Positions 30,912-40,708 of a stretch of DNA of 64,000 nucleotides are shown one piece after another. Each line of letters begins with the position of its first letter. Position 1 is the first letter of the stretch. Both the position numbers and the translations under genes were made by a program. Source of the DNA: Desulfuromonas sp. AOP6 (GTDB taxonomy: Bacteria; Desulfobacterota; Desulfuromonadia; Desulfuromonadales; SZUA-540); contig NZ_AP022810.1 of the NCBI RefSeq assembly GCF_009731355.2, positions 248,001 to 312,000 on the forward strand, in the 5' to 3' direction. Under the pieces are notes generated by a model. It saw nothing but the letters and a program-made list of their open reading frames with translations, ran no database searches and was not told where the DNA came from.

Positions 30912-33158
30912 TCAGTTTCTGGTCAGGCTGGCCACAAAGGCATGCACTGCTTCGGCAGACAGCGGGCGAGAACAGAGAAAGCCCTGCATGTCGGTACAGC
31001 CCTTTTGCAGAAGATAGTCAAGCTGCGCAGGCGTTTCCACGCCCTCGGCCAGGACCTGGAGATTGAGGCTGCGGGCCAGGGCAATGACGGAGGCTGTGAT
31101 AGCGGCATCATCATGGTCTTCGGGCACGCCGCTGATGAAGGACTGATCGATCTTGAGACGGTCGATAGGAAAATGTTTGAGGTAGTTGAGGGACGAATAG
31201 CCGGTGCCGAAATCGTCGATGGAGAGGCGAATCCCCAGCGACCTGAGTTTCCTGAGGGTCTCGACAGTATCCCCGGCGTTATCCATCAGCATGCTTTCCG
31301 TCAATTCCAGTTCCAGATGGCTTGGGTTCAGGCCCGTTTCGGCCAGGGTCTGCTTGACCATCTGGACCAGATTGGGTTCCTTGAACTGTTTTGGGGACAG
31401 GTTGACGGCTATGGTGACCGGGCCCAGAATTTTTTCCCAGATCAGGCTCTGTTCACAGGCGGTTTTCAGCACCCAGCGGCCGATGGGGAGTATTAGATTC
31501 GTCTCTTCGGCCAGAGGGATAAAGCTGCCGGGAGAAATCAACCCGTTTTCCGGGTGATTCCAGCGCAGCAGAGCTTCAAAGCCAAGGAGGCGGTTCTGCG
31601 CCATATCCATTTGGGGTTGATATTCCAGGAACAACTCATCTCTTTCCAGTGCCAAACGTAAATCATTGGTCAACAGCAGTCGCTGCAATGCCTTGGCGTT
31701 CATCTCGTCAGAGAAAAACTGGTAGGTGTTGCGCCCCCGGCTTTTGGCCTGATACATGGCGGCGTCCGCATTTTTGAGGAGGGTGTCGGCGTCCCGGCCG
31801 CTTCTTGGAAAGGTCGCCAGCCCCAGGCTGGGTGTTATGGTGACCGCCATACGGCTCAGCTGGAAAGGGTGAGCGAATTGCTCAAGGACCTTGTCGGCGA
31901 CCATGGCGGCGTCGCTTTCAATTTTCAGGTCGGGGAGGAGAAAGGCGAACTCATCGCCGCCGAAACGCGAAACCGTATCGCTTTCGCGAATCGCCACAGC
32001 CAGCCGTTTGGCAACTTCCTTGAGCAGCAGATCGCCCTGGGCGTGCCCGAGGGAGTCGTTGATGGATTTGAAGTGATCGAGGTCAAGAAAAGCCACCCCC
32101 ACCATGTGTTTGTGCCGCCGGGCCCTGGCCAGCTCCTGTTCAAGGCGGTCGTGGAAGAGGTCGCGGTTGGGCAGATTGGTGAGGGTATCGTAATAGGCCA
32201 GCCGCTCGATGCGCGCCTCCGCTTTCTTGCGCTCGGTAATATCCCGAAAAATGCCGCGGGTGGCGACAGGCCTGCCGTTTTCAAAGCGGCAGTTAACGCT
32301 TCCTTCGATAAGAATTTTTTCGCCCTTTTTGGTGACAAACTCAGCTTCGAGGCGTCCCACCTTTTTACCGGCGAGCAGTTCTTGGAACGTCATGAGGCAG
32401 TGATCAGTGCTGTCGGCATGAATAAACTGGGACATGTGGAGGTTCTGCGACTCTTCCAGGGTATAACCCAGCGCCTCGCGCCAGGCCCGATTGACATAGA
32501 GAATTTTGCCCGAGGACGAGGTGCTCTGGATGAGATCGTTGGCATTTTCCAGAAGATCCAGATAGCGGGCCTCACTCTCCCGGAGTTCCTGCTCAATGCG
32601 GCGGCGCTCGGTCGTGTTACGGATGCTGCCACGGATGGCTATGCCTCCCTTGGTGTATTTGATGGGTCGGCAGGTGTGTTCAATCCATTGCAGCTGGCCT
32701 TCTCGCGTGAGCAGGCGCATTTCTCGGGAAGATTCCGCCAGTGCGTCGCGGGCGTCCTCCAGTTGGCTCTGCCACAGGGGCAGGTCGTCGGGGTGAATGA
32801 TTTTTTCTACGAGCCCGGGTTGGTCGAGAAACTCCTGCGGCGAAAACCCGGAAATGGAAAGACAGGCCGGAGACAGATAGGAGAAGCTGCCATCCGGTCT
32901 CTGCAGATAGACGCAGTCGGAGGAAAAGTCAGAGATGAGGCGATAACGGGTGGTGGCGCGATGCAGACGGACATGCCAGAGTCCGAAAAGAAGACCGAAA
33001 AGTGCGCCAATCAAAGAAGACGCGATGTAGGCCCGGGGGTTGAGGGCAAGAGCCCACCCGCCCAGAAACCATTTCTGTATGGCCGACGTGAAGACCAGAA
33101 GGGCCATGCCGGAGAAGGTGGATCGGATAAGGAAAAAAAAGATTGTTTTTTCAGTCAT
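30912..33158 (-). CDS. PAS-PAS-GGDEF-EAL cyclic di-GMP protein
   Basis: A 748-residue membrane protein with two N-terminal helices (about residues 10-30 and 42-62) and two PAS/PAC sensor units (about 75-195 and 200-315). The diguanylate cyclase domain has an intact SRFGGDEFAFLL (about residue 398) preceded at five residues by the inhibitory-site motif RESD. The EAL phosphodiesterase domain has EALLRW (about 527), NLSPKQF, ELTESML, DDFGTGYSS and KIDQSFI, all apparently intact. Both activities look possible. The gene starts within the last 4 nt of the MBL-fold gene (ATGA overlap), so translation is coupled. Confidence 0.93.
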   Translation of the reverse strand: MTEKTIFFFLIRSTFSGMALLVFTSAIQKWFLGGWALALNPRAYIASSLIGALFGLLFGLWHVRLHRATTRYRLISDFSSDCVYLQRPDGSFSYLSPACLSISGFSPQEFLDQPGLVEKIIHPDDLPLWQSQLEDARDALAESSREMRLLTREGQLQWIEHTCRPIKYTKGGIAIRGSIRNTTERRRIEQELRESEARYLDLLENANDLIQSTSSSGKILYVNRAWREALGYTLEESQNLHMSQFIHADSTDHCLMTFQELLAGKKVGRLEAEFVTKKGEKILIEGSVNCRFENGRPVATRGIFRDITERKKAEARIERLAYYDTLTNLPNRDLFHDRLEQELARARRHKHMVGVAFLDLDHFKSINDSLGHAQGDLLLKEVAKRLAVAIRESDTVSRFGGDEFAFLLPDLKIESDAAMVADKVLEQFAHPFQLSRMAVTITPSLGLATFPRSGRDADTLLKNADAAMYQAKSRGRNTYQFFSDEMNAKALQRLLLTNDLRLALERDELFLEYQPQMDMAQNRLLGFEALLRWNHPENGLISPGSFIPLAEETNLILPIGRWVLKTACEQSLIWEKILGPVTIAVNLSPKQFKEPNLVQMVKQTLAETGLNPSHLELELTESMLMDNAGDTVETLRKLRSLGIRLSIDDFGTGYSSLNYLKHFPIDRLKIDQSFISGVPEDHDDAAITASVIALARSLNLQVLAEGVETPAQLDYLLQKGCTDMQGFLCSRPLSAEAVHAFVASLTRN

Positions 33159-34186
33159 GGTGTTTCGGGATCCTGTCGGCCTTCTGTTGTATTCAAGCCC
33201 GAAAAGGCGGCCATTGCTTCGTTTAGAAGCAGCTCTTCACCATGCAGGTAGCGGGGAGAGTGGTGAAAAACGAGAAGTTTTCTTGCTTCGGCGGCTCGGG
33301 CGATCTCCCCGGAAAGTCGGGCCGTCAAATGATTCCTTTGTCTGGCCCGGTCAAGGTCGGTGTGGGCAAAGACCGCTTCGATGACCAGCAGGTGAGCCTG
33401 TCTCGCCAGCGTGATGATGGTCTGCATGTTCTCTTCGGAAGGAGAGGCATCCGTGGCATAGGCGATCTTCATGCCCTGCTCGCTGTGGGCGATGGCACGA
33501 TGAAGCTGTCCTAAGGATACGTGTAAAGTCCCTCCGCTGGCAAGAGGAACCTCCAGCAGAGCCTCCTTGTCGGTTCCCTGGCGCCATAGGTCCTTGAAGC
33601 GGGTCAGCCAGGGGCCTGGCAGCAGGCCTTCCCTTTCGAGGGCGTTCTTGTGGATGGCGATGTGCAGGGATTCCTCCAGGCTGAAAGCGAGCGAGGTGAT
33701 GTCGCCATGGGCCAGTGGAACGGCGCGCACCTGGTAGTGAGGGGTCTGGTGCAAAAGGCCGCCGGTGCAGTCGAATGCTGTGGGCTCGCCAGCGGCAAAA
33801 GCCCTGGCGGCCTCGAAACGGACCTCTTTACCAGCGCCTTCGCCCCATTCGCGCACGACCAGTGTGAAAGCCAGGTCGTCAAAGAGGTTCCAGGTATAGC
33901 CGGCCAGCCGGTGGCCGATGCGATCAATGATGCCGGGTGGACCGTAGAGGAAGAGGGTATGGTCGCTGTAGAGAAAGCCGCGCAGCAGGCTGTCGAAGCC
34001 GATAAGGTGGTCGATATGGGCATGGGAGATGAAAACCGCGCCGATGCGGTTTCGGCATCCTGGCGGCAGCAGATGCAGGTCGCCGCAGTCAAAGAGCAGG
34101 GCCTCCCTGTGGTGCGCGTGGCGAACGTAGAGAGCCGGGTCGCCGAAGGGACCATTGATCAGTTGTGGGTAGAAGACGGAGCGCAT
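33155..34186 (-). CDS. RNase Z-like MBL-fold hydrolase
   Basis: A 343-residue metallo-beta-lactamase-fold protein. It has LLFDCGD, the two-metal motif ISHAHIDHLIGFD, a second His in PLAHGDITSL, Asp in AYATDAS and the RNase Z-like end motif FHHSPRY. These suggest a phosphodiesterase close to tRNA 3'-processing RNase Z, but the long insert (about residues 95-160) differs from standard Rnz. The start at 34186 is chosen because the upstream extension is not protein-like. It heads a two-gene unit with the GGDEF-EAL gene, so a link to nucleotide signalling is possible. Confidence 0.78.
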   Translation of the reverse strand: MRSVFYPQLINGPFGDPALYVRHAHHREALLFDCGDLHLLPPGCRNRIGAVFISHAHIDHLIGFDSLLRGFLYSDHTLFLYGPPGIIDRIGHRLAGYTWNLFDDLAFTLVVREWGEGAGKEVRFEAARAFAAGEPTAFDCTGGLLHQTPHYQVRAVPLAHGDITSLAFSLEESLHIAIHKNALEREGLLPGPWLTRFKDLWRQGTDKEALLEVPLASGGTLHVSLGQLHRAIAHSEQGMKIAYATDASPSEENMQTIITLARQAHLLVIEAVFAHTDLDRARQRNHLTARLSGEIARAAEARKLLVFHHSPRYLHGEELLLNEAMAAFSGLNTTEGRQDPETP

Positions 34187-34271
34187 GATACAGATCCTGT
34201 TCCCGAAGGGAAAAAAGATGGGGTCCTCGCTTTTTATTTGTGAGAAAGTCAAATTTCGCCAAGCCACTCTA

Positions 34272-34299
34272 TTGACAGTTTTCGGCTTCCGGTTACTTT
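34272..34299 (+). promoter_or_regulatory. Probable promoter of the multiheme cytochrome gene
   Basis: TTGACA (34272-34277), 16 bp, TACTTT (34294-34299). The gene follows after a 65-bp leader that contains GGCCGGCGCC and ends in AGGAGG. Confidence 0.65.
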
Positions 34300-34365
34300 T
34301 ACTTTAACATGAATTGCCCGTAATCCGCCGGTGAATGGGCCGGCGCCATAAAAGGAGGAACTGTG

Positions 34366-35832
34366 ATGAAGAAGGGTCAAACAAGATGGCTTCTGGCGAC
34401 TCTAGGGATATTTTTTCTCCTGAGTGCCGGTGGGGCCGCTGCGCAGAACGAGGTTTTTAACGTAGACAGGGAACTCTATCCTTATTATCCCTCTCTGATA
34501 AAGTGGAACAAGTCGGGAGCCGAATTCACGGAACCCGAAACCTGTGCAGGCTGTCATCCCCAGCAATATGAAGAGTGGACGGGGTCGGTGCACGCCTTGG
34601 CGTTTCAGGATCCTGTCTACCAGGGTGAACTGGTTCTGGCGGTGAAGGCGGTAGGGCACAACATTTCCAGGCAGTGTGAAGGCTGCCACTCCCCAGCCGG
34701 CGTCGTCACCGGCGAAATCAAGGGGCCGGGTCTGAAGGGCCTCAGTCCCATGGCTCTTGCCGGGGTCTCCTGCGACATCTGTCATTCCGTCAGCGGCGTG
34801 ACCCACTGGCAGACACCCTCCCACGAACCGGAAAACGGCTCGATGATTCTGACTCCCGGCGTCGAAACCCTCAACGGCACTACCTTGATCAAGAGAGGGC
34901 CTTCGGCTCCTGAGGATGGTTGCGGCGGCGGTTTCCATGAATGTGAACAGTCGACTCTGCATCAGCGGGCCGATCTGTGCGCATCCTGTCACCAGGTCTA
35001 TCACTACTCGGCCCATTATCCCCTGGAAGCGACCTACCTGGAGTGGAAACATGGCCCCTACGCCCAGAGAGACATTCTCTGCCAGGATTGTCACATGGTG
35101 GACACTCCGACCTTCATGCGCACCGCGGATACCTTTGAAAAGCCCCAGCGCGGTGAATATCACCACTATTTCAACGGCGCCAACTATCTGCTTTATCATC
35201 TGGCCCGGTCCGCGGCCGAGAAGAGCGGGAATGCAGACCTGGTGAAGAATCTCGATCACAAATTCCAGATGTCCGTCGATCGGCTCAAGGCCGCGGCCGA
35301 ATTGGAAATCTCTCCCATCTATGGCGAAAATGCGCTGCAGGAAGTGAAAGTGAGGGTGAAAAACATGCGGGCCGGTCATAACCTGCCGACTTCTCTAACT
35401 AATATCCGTGAGATGTGGCTGGAAGTGACGGTGAAGGATGAAAAAGGAAAAACGCTCTACACCAGCGGCGGCCTGGACGATAAGGGTAGTCTGCGGGAAA
35501 ATACCCGCGTCTTCAATTCGGAGGGGGCTGACGAAAGTTTCCATTTTGTCGTTAACCCCTGGGAGGTTACCTCTTTCTCCAAACATGACACCATTCCCCC
35601 CCGTGGATACAAGGATGTGCATTACGGGGTTGGTGGTTTGGTGAAAGAAGGCCGCCTCGATTTTGAGGTACGTCTGCGCTACCGTCAGGCAGACCAGAAG
35701 ATAGCTGAAAAACTATTGAGCTCGGTCCCTGAAGACATCAACCTCGAAGAGATATATGGCCTTAAGGCGGTACCGCCGCTTCCCGTGGTTGACATGGCTT
35801 CAGCCAAAGCCAGCATCGGGGTGCGGCCATAG
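34366..35832 (+). CDS. Secreted multiheme c-type cytochrome (five CXXCH)
   Basis: A 488-residue exported protein with a signal peptide (about residues 1-27). Five heme sites are visible: CAGCH (60), CEGCH (104), CDICH (136), CASCH (205) and CQDCH (239), all in the N-terminal half. The first lies in a motif ETCAGCHPQQYEEW typical of cytochrome c554-like respiratory multihemes. The C-terminal half (about 290-470) is a heme-free beta domain. It may serve periplasmic or outer-surface electron transfer, and no porin or oxidoreductase partner is adjacent. The ATG at 34366 behind AGGAGGAACTGTG is preferred over GTG at 34363. Maturation depends on ResB/CcsA. Confidence 0.88.
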   Translation: MKKGQTRWLLATLGIFFLLSAGGAAAQNEVFNVDRELYPYYPSLIKWNKSGAEFTEPETCAGCHPQQYEEWTGSVHALAFQDPVYQGELVLAVKAVGHNISRQCEGCHSPAGVVTGEIKGPGLKGLSPMALAGVSCDICHSVSGVTHWQTPSHEPENGSMILTPGVETLNGTTLIKRGPSAPEDGCGGGFHECEQSTLHQRADLCASCHQVYHYSAHYPLEATYLEWKHGPYAQRDILCQDCHMVDTPTFMRTADTFEKPQRGEYHHYFNGANYLLYHLARSAAEKSGNADLVKNLDHKFQMSVDRLKAAAELEISPIYGENALQEVKVRVKNMRAGHNLPTSLTNIREMWLEVTVKDEKGKTLYTSGGLDDKGSLRENTRVFNSEGADESFHFVVNPWEVTSFSKHDTIPPRGYKDVHYGVGGLVKEGRLDFEVRLRYRQADQKIAEKLLSSVPEDINLEEIYGLKAVPPLPVVDMASAKASIGVRP

Positions 35833-35867
35833 GGTGATGACCCTGATGCACAGGTACAGGTACAGAT

Positions 35868-35913
35868 AGGAAGAAGGGGTCCTCGCGGAAAGCGGGGACC
35901 CCTTCTTCCTTTT
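35868..35913. terminator. Bidirectional terminator between the cytochrome and degP genes
   Basis: AGGAAGAAGGGGTCC (35868-35882) pairs with GGACCCCTTCTTCCT (35896-35910), 15 bp, with a short CGC/GCG inside the loop. The T-rich side serves the plus-strand cytochrome gene. The convergent degP stop is 14 bp away. Confidence 0.9.
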
Positions 35914-35926
35914 GGGCGGTAAAAGC

Positions 35927-37315
35927 TTAACGAACTTTGAGTGGCGCGTAGAAAAAGCCTTCGCCACGCTGGACCAGAAGACGGATGACTTCATCCTTCT
36001 TGGTCTTGGCCACAATCTGCTTGAAGACGCCTACCCTCGGGGTGCTGGTACCGTTGGCTTCGAGGATGAGATCCCCGGCCCGCAGGTTGGCTTCGGCTGC
36101 CGGCCCTTCGGGGGCCACGGCGGTGATGAGGACACCCTCGGTCTGCTCCAGCCCATAACGCCGCGCATTGTCGGCGGTAAGATCGGCGACGGAAAGGCCG
36201 AGCTGGGCGGATTCGCCGCCTTGCGCCACCTGCTCGGCGCCTTCCTCCTCAAGCAGTCCAACGACGACCGCGAGTTTTTTGGCTTTGCCATCGCGGAAGA
36301 TTTTCACGGGGACGCTCTTGTTTACAGGGGTCGAAGCGACGAGTCGGGGCAGATCGCTGATGTTGTCAACCCGCTGGCCATCGAAAGAAAGAATGATATC
36401 GCCACGGGCCATGCCCGCCTTGTCGGCCGGCGAATTCTTCGTGACGCTGGTCACCAGGGCCCCCTGGGCTTTTTCCAGGCCAAAGGATGCCGCCAGTTCT
36501 TCGGAGACAGCCTGTACAGAGACGCCGAGCCAGCCCCGGGTGACGTGGCCTTTTTCCTTGAGCTGGGGGATGATTCCTTTGGCGAGGTCAATGGGAATGG
36601 CGAAACCGATGCCTTGCCCGCCCGCGACGATGGCGGTGTTGATGCCGACAACCTCCCCCGAGGCGTTAAAGAGAGGACCGCCGGAGTTGCCGGGGTTGAT
36701 GGAAGCGTCGGTCTGGATGAAATCGTCATAGGGTCCCGCTCCGATCACCCGCCCTTTGGCGGAGACAATGCCGGCGGTGACGGTCTGTTCGAGACCAAAG
36801 GGATTGCCGATGGCCATGACCCATTCTCCTACCCGCAGGCTGTCACTGCTGCCCAGGGTGACGACCGGCAGGTCGGCCCCGGTGTCGATCTTCAACAGGG
36901 CCAGATCGATTTTGGGATCGAGTCCCTTGATGGTAGCCGAGAAGGTGCGGCCGTCACTGAGCTGCACCTTGATTTCGTCGGCGCCGCTGACGACATGGTC
37001 GTTAGTCAGAATGTAGCCGTCCTCCGAGATGATGAAGCCCGAACCGAGGGAGCGCTGCTTCTGGGGCCTGTTGGGATGCCCCTGAAAAAAGCGGTTGAAG
37101 AAGTCATTGAAAAAATCGTCCCTGGGGCCGCCGGGTCCGGGCATGACCGGCAATCGCGGCTGGGTGGTCTTTGAGGTGTTGATGTTGACGACAGCTGGCT
37201 TCAGAGCTTGGGAGAGGCTGACGAAGTCGGGAGGTGTGGCCGCTGCAGGCAGGGCGAAGAGCAGAATGGCGATGAGGGCCAGCCACCAAGAGAGACGAAA
37301 GGGTGTTCTTTTCAT
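35927..37315 (-). CDS. degP: DegP/HtrA-type periplasmic serine protease (Do family)
   Basis: A 462-residue exported protease and chaperone. It has a signal peptide (about residues 1-28, ending PAAA) and a trypsin-like domain with His in LTNDHVVSGADE, Asp in KIDLALLKID and Ser in INPGNSGGPLFN. Two PDZ domains follow (GWLGVSVQAVSEE and the last from about residue 375). It degrades or refolds damaged envelope proteins. The start at 37315 lies behind GAGGAGGAATGC; a much longer frame to 37588 overlaps the kinase gene and is rejected. The sensor kinase and response regulator genes directly upstream on the same strand probably control it. Confidence 0.95.
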   Translation of the reverse strand: MKRTPFRLSWWLALIAILLFALPAAATPPDFVSLSQALKPAVVNINTSKTTQPRLPVMPGPGGPRDDFFNDFFNRFFQGHPNRPQKQRSLGSGFIISEDGYILTNDHVVSGADEIKVQLSDGRTFSATIKGLDPKIDLALLKIDTGADLPVVTLGSSDSLRVGEWVMAIGNPFGLEQTVTAGIVSAKGRVIGAGPYDDFIQTDASINPGNSGGPLFNASGEVVGINTAIVAGGQGIGFAIPIDLAKGIIPQLKEKGHVTRGWLGVSVQAVSEELAASFGLEKAQGALVTSVTKNSPADKAGMARGDIILSFDGQRVDNISDLPRLVASTPVNKSVPVKIFRDGKAKKLAVVVGLLEEEGAEQVAQGGESAQLGLSVADLTADNARRYGLEQTEGVLITAVAPEGPAAEANLRAGDLILEANGTSTPRVGVFKQIVAKTKKDEVIRLLVQRGEGFFYAPLKVR

Positions 37316-37479
37316 GCATTCCTCCTCGGAGTGGAAAAAAAGGATGCCGAACAGGCGGACGCAGGAAGGTGCCTGCTCGGGAGATGGTCGACAGGAAGTT
37401 ATGTAGTCACTGCGCCAGCGCTTGTCAATGGCCGGCATTGAAATCGGCCTCGCGGAAGGTGTGTGCAGGAAGGAATCAC

Positions 37480-38907
37480 TCAGTCGGCGGCATCCGGGCC
37501 GGCCAGGGGAAGAATGACGGTGAAAGTGCTGCCTTTGCCAGGGGCTGAACGAACCTCGACACGTCCGCGATGAACATCGACAATCCACTTGACGATGGAT
37601 AGACCCAGACCGGTGCCGCCATCTTCGCGGTTGCGGGCCTCGTCGATGCGGTAGAATCGGTCGAAGATGTGAGGGAGGTGTTCAGCGGGAATGCCCACCC
37701 CGGTGTCAGTAATGGACAAAATGGCAAAACCGCTGTCCATGGTGACAGCGATATCGATCCTGCCTCCCGCTGACGTGTACTTGATGGCATTGCCGAGCAG
37801 ATTGAGGAACATCTGTCTCAGTCGGAGTTCATCCCCCCGCAGCACGATTTCCTCGGCGACCTGCAACTGGAGGCTTATGCTGATCTGCTTTGGCTCCGCC
37901 AGGGCTCTGCCCTGAAGATAGAGTTCCTGGATGAGATCACTGAAGCTGAACTCGGTGAGAATCAGTGGGAGGTCGCCTGATTCGCTCTTGGCCAGGGTGA
38001 GCAGATCTTCGATGATGCGTCCCATGCGACTGATCTCCTCCATGTTGGAGGCCAGAGCCTTGCGGAACTCCTCCGGTTCCTTGGCCCAGCGCAGGGCGAC
38101 CTCGGTTTCACCGCGCAGAATGGTCAGAGGGGTGCGCAGTTCGTGGGAAGCGTCGCCGGAAAACTGCTTGATGCGACGGAAGGCATTTTCCAGGTCATCG
38201 AGCATCTGGTTGAAGGTGGCGGTCAACTCAGAAATTTCGTCCTGGTTGTTCGTAACGGGCAGGCGTTCGCTCAGATTCTCCGCATTGATCCGTCGGACAG
38301 CCCGAGTGATGCGGGCGACGGGCTTCAGAGCCTTGCCGGCCAACAGCCAGGCCCCCAGCGAAGTGATGAGTAAAACAGCCGGCCCCAGCAGGAAAAAGGT
38401 GAGGCGCAGGTCGGCGATATCGTGGTCGATGGTGGCCAGACTGTAGCCGAGCTGGACCATGGTGGAATTCCGGTTCCCCGGCTCGATGGGGTAGGTCAGC
38501 AGGCGAATGGGATGGTGGTCCAGCTTTTCGAGGGTCTCGAAATAGGGGATTCCCCGCTCGGCGTGCTGCAGGGCCGTCTTGCTCAGAGGCAGGCTGAAGT
38601 TCTGCAGGTTGCTGGAAGAACAGGCTATACTTCCCCGTTCGTTGAGTATCTGTACGTATTCGCCCCAGTTGCGTTGACGCAGATAGGCCTCCAGTCGTTC
38701 ACAGGGCGTACTGCCGGTCTGATTTTCATGCAGAATGCTGCTGAAGGTGCTGACATCGGCGGCAATGAGCAGCAGCCGTTCATCTACATGCCCGAGCTGG
38801 TTTCTCGACAGGTAGCCGCTCAGACCATAACCGCTGGCCGTCAGGATGACGGCCAGGGCCAGGGCATAAAGGCAGGTCAGACGAAATCGGATGGAGCGGA
38901 GGAGCAA
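37480..38907 (-). CDS. Sensor histidine kinase (EnvZ/CusS class)
   Basis: A 475-residue membrane kinase. Two helices (about 10-32 and 170-192) enclose a 135-residue periplasmic sensor, followed by HAMP (about 193-245), the H box FSGDASHELRTPLTIL, N box MFLNLLGNAIKYTS, G1 ITDTGVGIP and G2 DGGTGLGLSIV. The start is TTG at 38907 behind AAGGAGGAATAG, immediately following the stop of the response regulator gene with no gap. It probably senses envelope conditions, given degP 165 bp downstream. The sensor domain matches no fold I can name. Confidence 0.9.
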   Translation of the reverse strand: MLLRSIRFRLTCLYALALAVILTASGYGLSGYLSRNQLGHVDERLLLIAADVSTFSSILHENQTGSTPCERLEAYLRQRNWGEYVQILNERGSIACSSSNLQNFSLPLSKTALQHAERGIPYFETLEKLDHHPIRLLTYPIEPGNRNSTMVQLGYSLATIDHDIADLRLTFFLLGPAVLLITSLGAWLLAGKALKPVARITRAVRRINAENLSERLPVTNNQDEISELTATFNQMLDDLENAFRRIKQFSGDASHELRTPLTILRGETEVALRWAKEPEEFRKALASNMEEISRMGRIIEDLLTLAKSESGDLPLILTEFSFSDLIQELYLQGRALAEPKQISISLQLQVAEEIVLRGDELRLRQMFLNLLGNAIKYTSAGGRIDIAVTMDSGFAILSITDTGVGIPAEHLPHIFDRFYRIDEARNREDGGTGLGLSIVKWIVDVHRGRVEVRSAPGKGSTFTVILPLAGPDAAD

Positions 38908-39579
38908 CTATTCCTCCTTCAGGACGTATCCCACGCCGCGAACGGTATGGATCAGTTTGTTATCGTAATCGCGATCCACCTTTTTCCGCAGATAATTGAC
39001 ATAGACATCGATGATGTTGGTGAAGGAATCAAAGGTATAATCCCAGACATGTTCGGCGATCATGGTCCGTGTCAGGATCTGATTGGGGTTGCGCATGAAG
39101 TATTCGAGCAGCGCATATTCCTTGGCCGTCAGGTCGATCTCCTTGTTGCTGCGCCAGACCTTGTGGGCAACGGGATCAAGGCGCAGATCGGCAAAGAGGA
39201 GTTCGGCCCCACGATCCTTTTTGCCGCGCCGCAGCAGGGCTTTAACGCGCGCGAGGAGTTCGGCGAAAGCGAAAGGTTTGGTAAGATAGTCGTCACTGCC
39301 GGAATCGAGGCCCGACACGATGTCCTGCACGGTGTCCTTGGCGGTCAGACAGAGAACGGGATGGCTTATCTGCCTCTTGCGAAGCTCCTTGATGACGGTG
39401 AGGCCGTCCATCTTCGGCAGCATGATATCCATGATGACGAGGTCGTAGGGGTTGCTCTCCCCCATATAGAGGCCCTCTTCTCCATCATAGGCGATGTCCA
39501 CCTCGTAGTTTTCCTCTTCCAGACCTCGCTTGATAAAGCTGGCGACTTTTTTTTCGTCTTCTACGACAAGAATGCGCAT
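38908..39579 (-). CDS. OmpR-family response regulator
   Basis: A 223-residue regulator. The receiver domain (residues 1-120) has RILVVEDEKKVASFIKRGL, phospho-Asp in LVIMDIMLPKMDG and Lys in YLTKPFAFAELLAR. The winged helix-turn-helix (about 125-223) has DLTAKEYALLEYFMRNP and TNIIDVYVNYLRKKVD. It is the first gene of the regulator-kinase-degP run. Complete and of normal length. Confidence 0.93.
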   Translation of the reverse strand: MRILVVEDEKKVASFIKRGLEEENYEVDIAYDGEEGLYMGESNPYDLVIMDIMLPKMDGLTVIKELRKRQISHPVLCLTAKDTVQDIVSGLDSGSDDYLTKPFAFAELLARVKALLRRGKKDRGAELLFADLRLDPVAHKVWRSNKEIDLTAKEYALLEYFMRNPNQILTRTMIAEHVWDYTFDSFTNIIDVYVNYLRKKVDRDYDNKLIHTVRGVGYVLKEE

Positions 39580-39673
39580 CCTGTTCTCCTTTGGTTCCGC
39601 AGGGGAACGTTGACAGTGATGATTAAACGATCCCGGCCTGTTTCTGGGTGCCGGACAGGGGATATAACTGCAA

Positions 39674-40480
39674 TTAGGTCAGTTTTAATTTGACGAGCAC
39701 TTCGTTGGCCGTCTCTTCCACGGCTTTTCCCGACACGTCGATCACGACCCACCCCTGTCGTCGGAAAAAGGCCTTGGCGTAGGCCAATTCCTCTTCGATT
39801 TTTTCATAGTCGGCGTAGGCCGTGCGGGAGGCCTGACCGAGATTGCGCAGTCGGGCGGCCCGCAATTCCATCAGGCGCTCGGGATCAATGACCAGTCCGG
39901 CGACCTTCTGGGGGTCGACATGGAATATTTCCTCGGGGAGGTCTATCCCCTGTACCATGGGCACATTGGCCACCTTCCAGCCGCGATGAGCCAGGTAGAT
40001 GGACAAAGGGGTCTTACTGGAGCGTGAGATGCCGACCAGAACGATATCCGCCTTGGTGAGGTGGCGGGTTTCCTGACCATCATCGTGGCGCACGGTGAAC
40101 TCTACCGCATCAATGCGTCGAAAATAATCCTCGTCGATCCGGTGCAGCAGTCCGGGAGTTTCTCCGGGGGAGCGCCCGAAGAATTCCGCCAGTTTCATCA
40201 GCAGGGGCGTAATAAGGTCCAGGCAGGAAAGGCCGAGGGCATCGCATTCGTCATGAACAAGTTGGGCCAGGTCGCGATTGACGATGGTGTAGACAACGAT
40301 GGCATTCTGCTTCAGAGCCTGATCCAGGGCCTCGTAAACCTGGCTCTTGGTCCTGACGTTGCTGATCCGGTTAACTTTGACCTCTTTATCCCGGAACTGG
40401 GTCAGGCCCGCCATGACGATCTTCTCAGCCGTTTCTCCAGTGGCGTCAGAGAGCAGATATACGAGTTGGGGAGACCCCAT
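39674..40480 (-). CDS. ppsR: PEP synthase regulatory protein (bifunctional kinase/phosphorylase, DUF299)
   Basis: A 268-residue cytoplasmic protein of the PSRP family. It has [12 protein letters not shown] at the N-terminus, the P-loop-like [16 protein letters not shown] (about residues 149-164), and [13 protein letters not shown]. It uses ADP to phosphorylate a Thr of phosphoenolpyruvate synthase or pyruvate phosphate dikinase and can reverse this with phosphate, so setting gluconeogenic flux. ppsA itself is not in the window. The gene stands alone, with a 228-bp divergent gap to prmA that holds promoters but no gene. Confidence 0.93.
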   Translation of the reverse strand: MGSPQLVYLLSDATGETAEKIVMAGLTQFRDKEVKVNRISNVRTKSQVYEALDQALKQNAIVVYTIVNRDLAQLVHDECDALGLSCLDLITPLLMKLAEFFGRSPGETPGLLHRIDEDYFRRIDAVEFTVRHDDGQETRHLTKADIVLVGISRSSKTPLSIYLAHRGWKVANVPMVQGIDLPEEIFHVDPQKVAGLVIDPERLMELRAARLRNLGQASRTAYADYEKIEEELAYAKAFFRRQGWVVIDVSGKAVEETANEVLVKLKLT

Positions 40481-40708
40481 GGAATATCCTCATGAATGTT
40501 TCATTAGCAGTTTAGCATGGATGCTGTTGCGGGCAATGACAGAGGTTGATCTTGTTTTTTTCTCAGAAGGCCTCTTTTGCCCATGGATCTGAACGCCTAT
40601 CACTTAGAGTAGGAGCCTCATTAAAAGACCTCCTAATTAAATTTCATGCACGGCCAATTTGTCAAGGTTTTTATTGCTTTTACAAGGGGTCTTTGCTAAA
40701 CAGTGCCG

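Noticed and set aside
37316-37588. N-terminal extension of DegP by 91 residues
   Set aside because: It overlaps the kinase gene and is Arg/Ser/His-rich without a signal peptide. The ATG at 37315 has GAGGAGG and is followed by a clear signal sequence.
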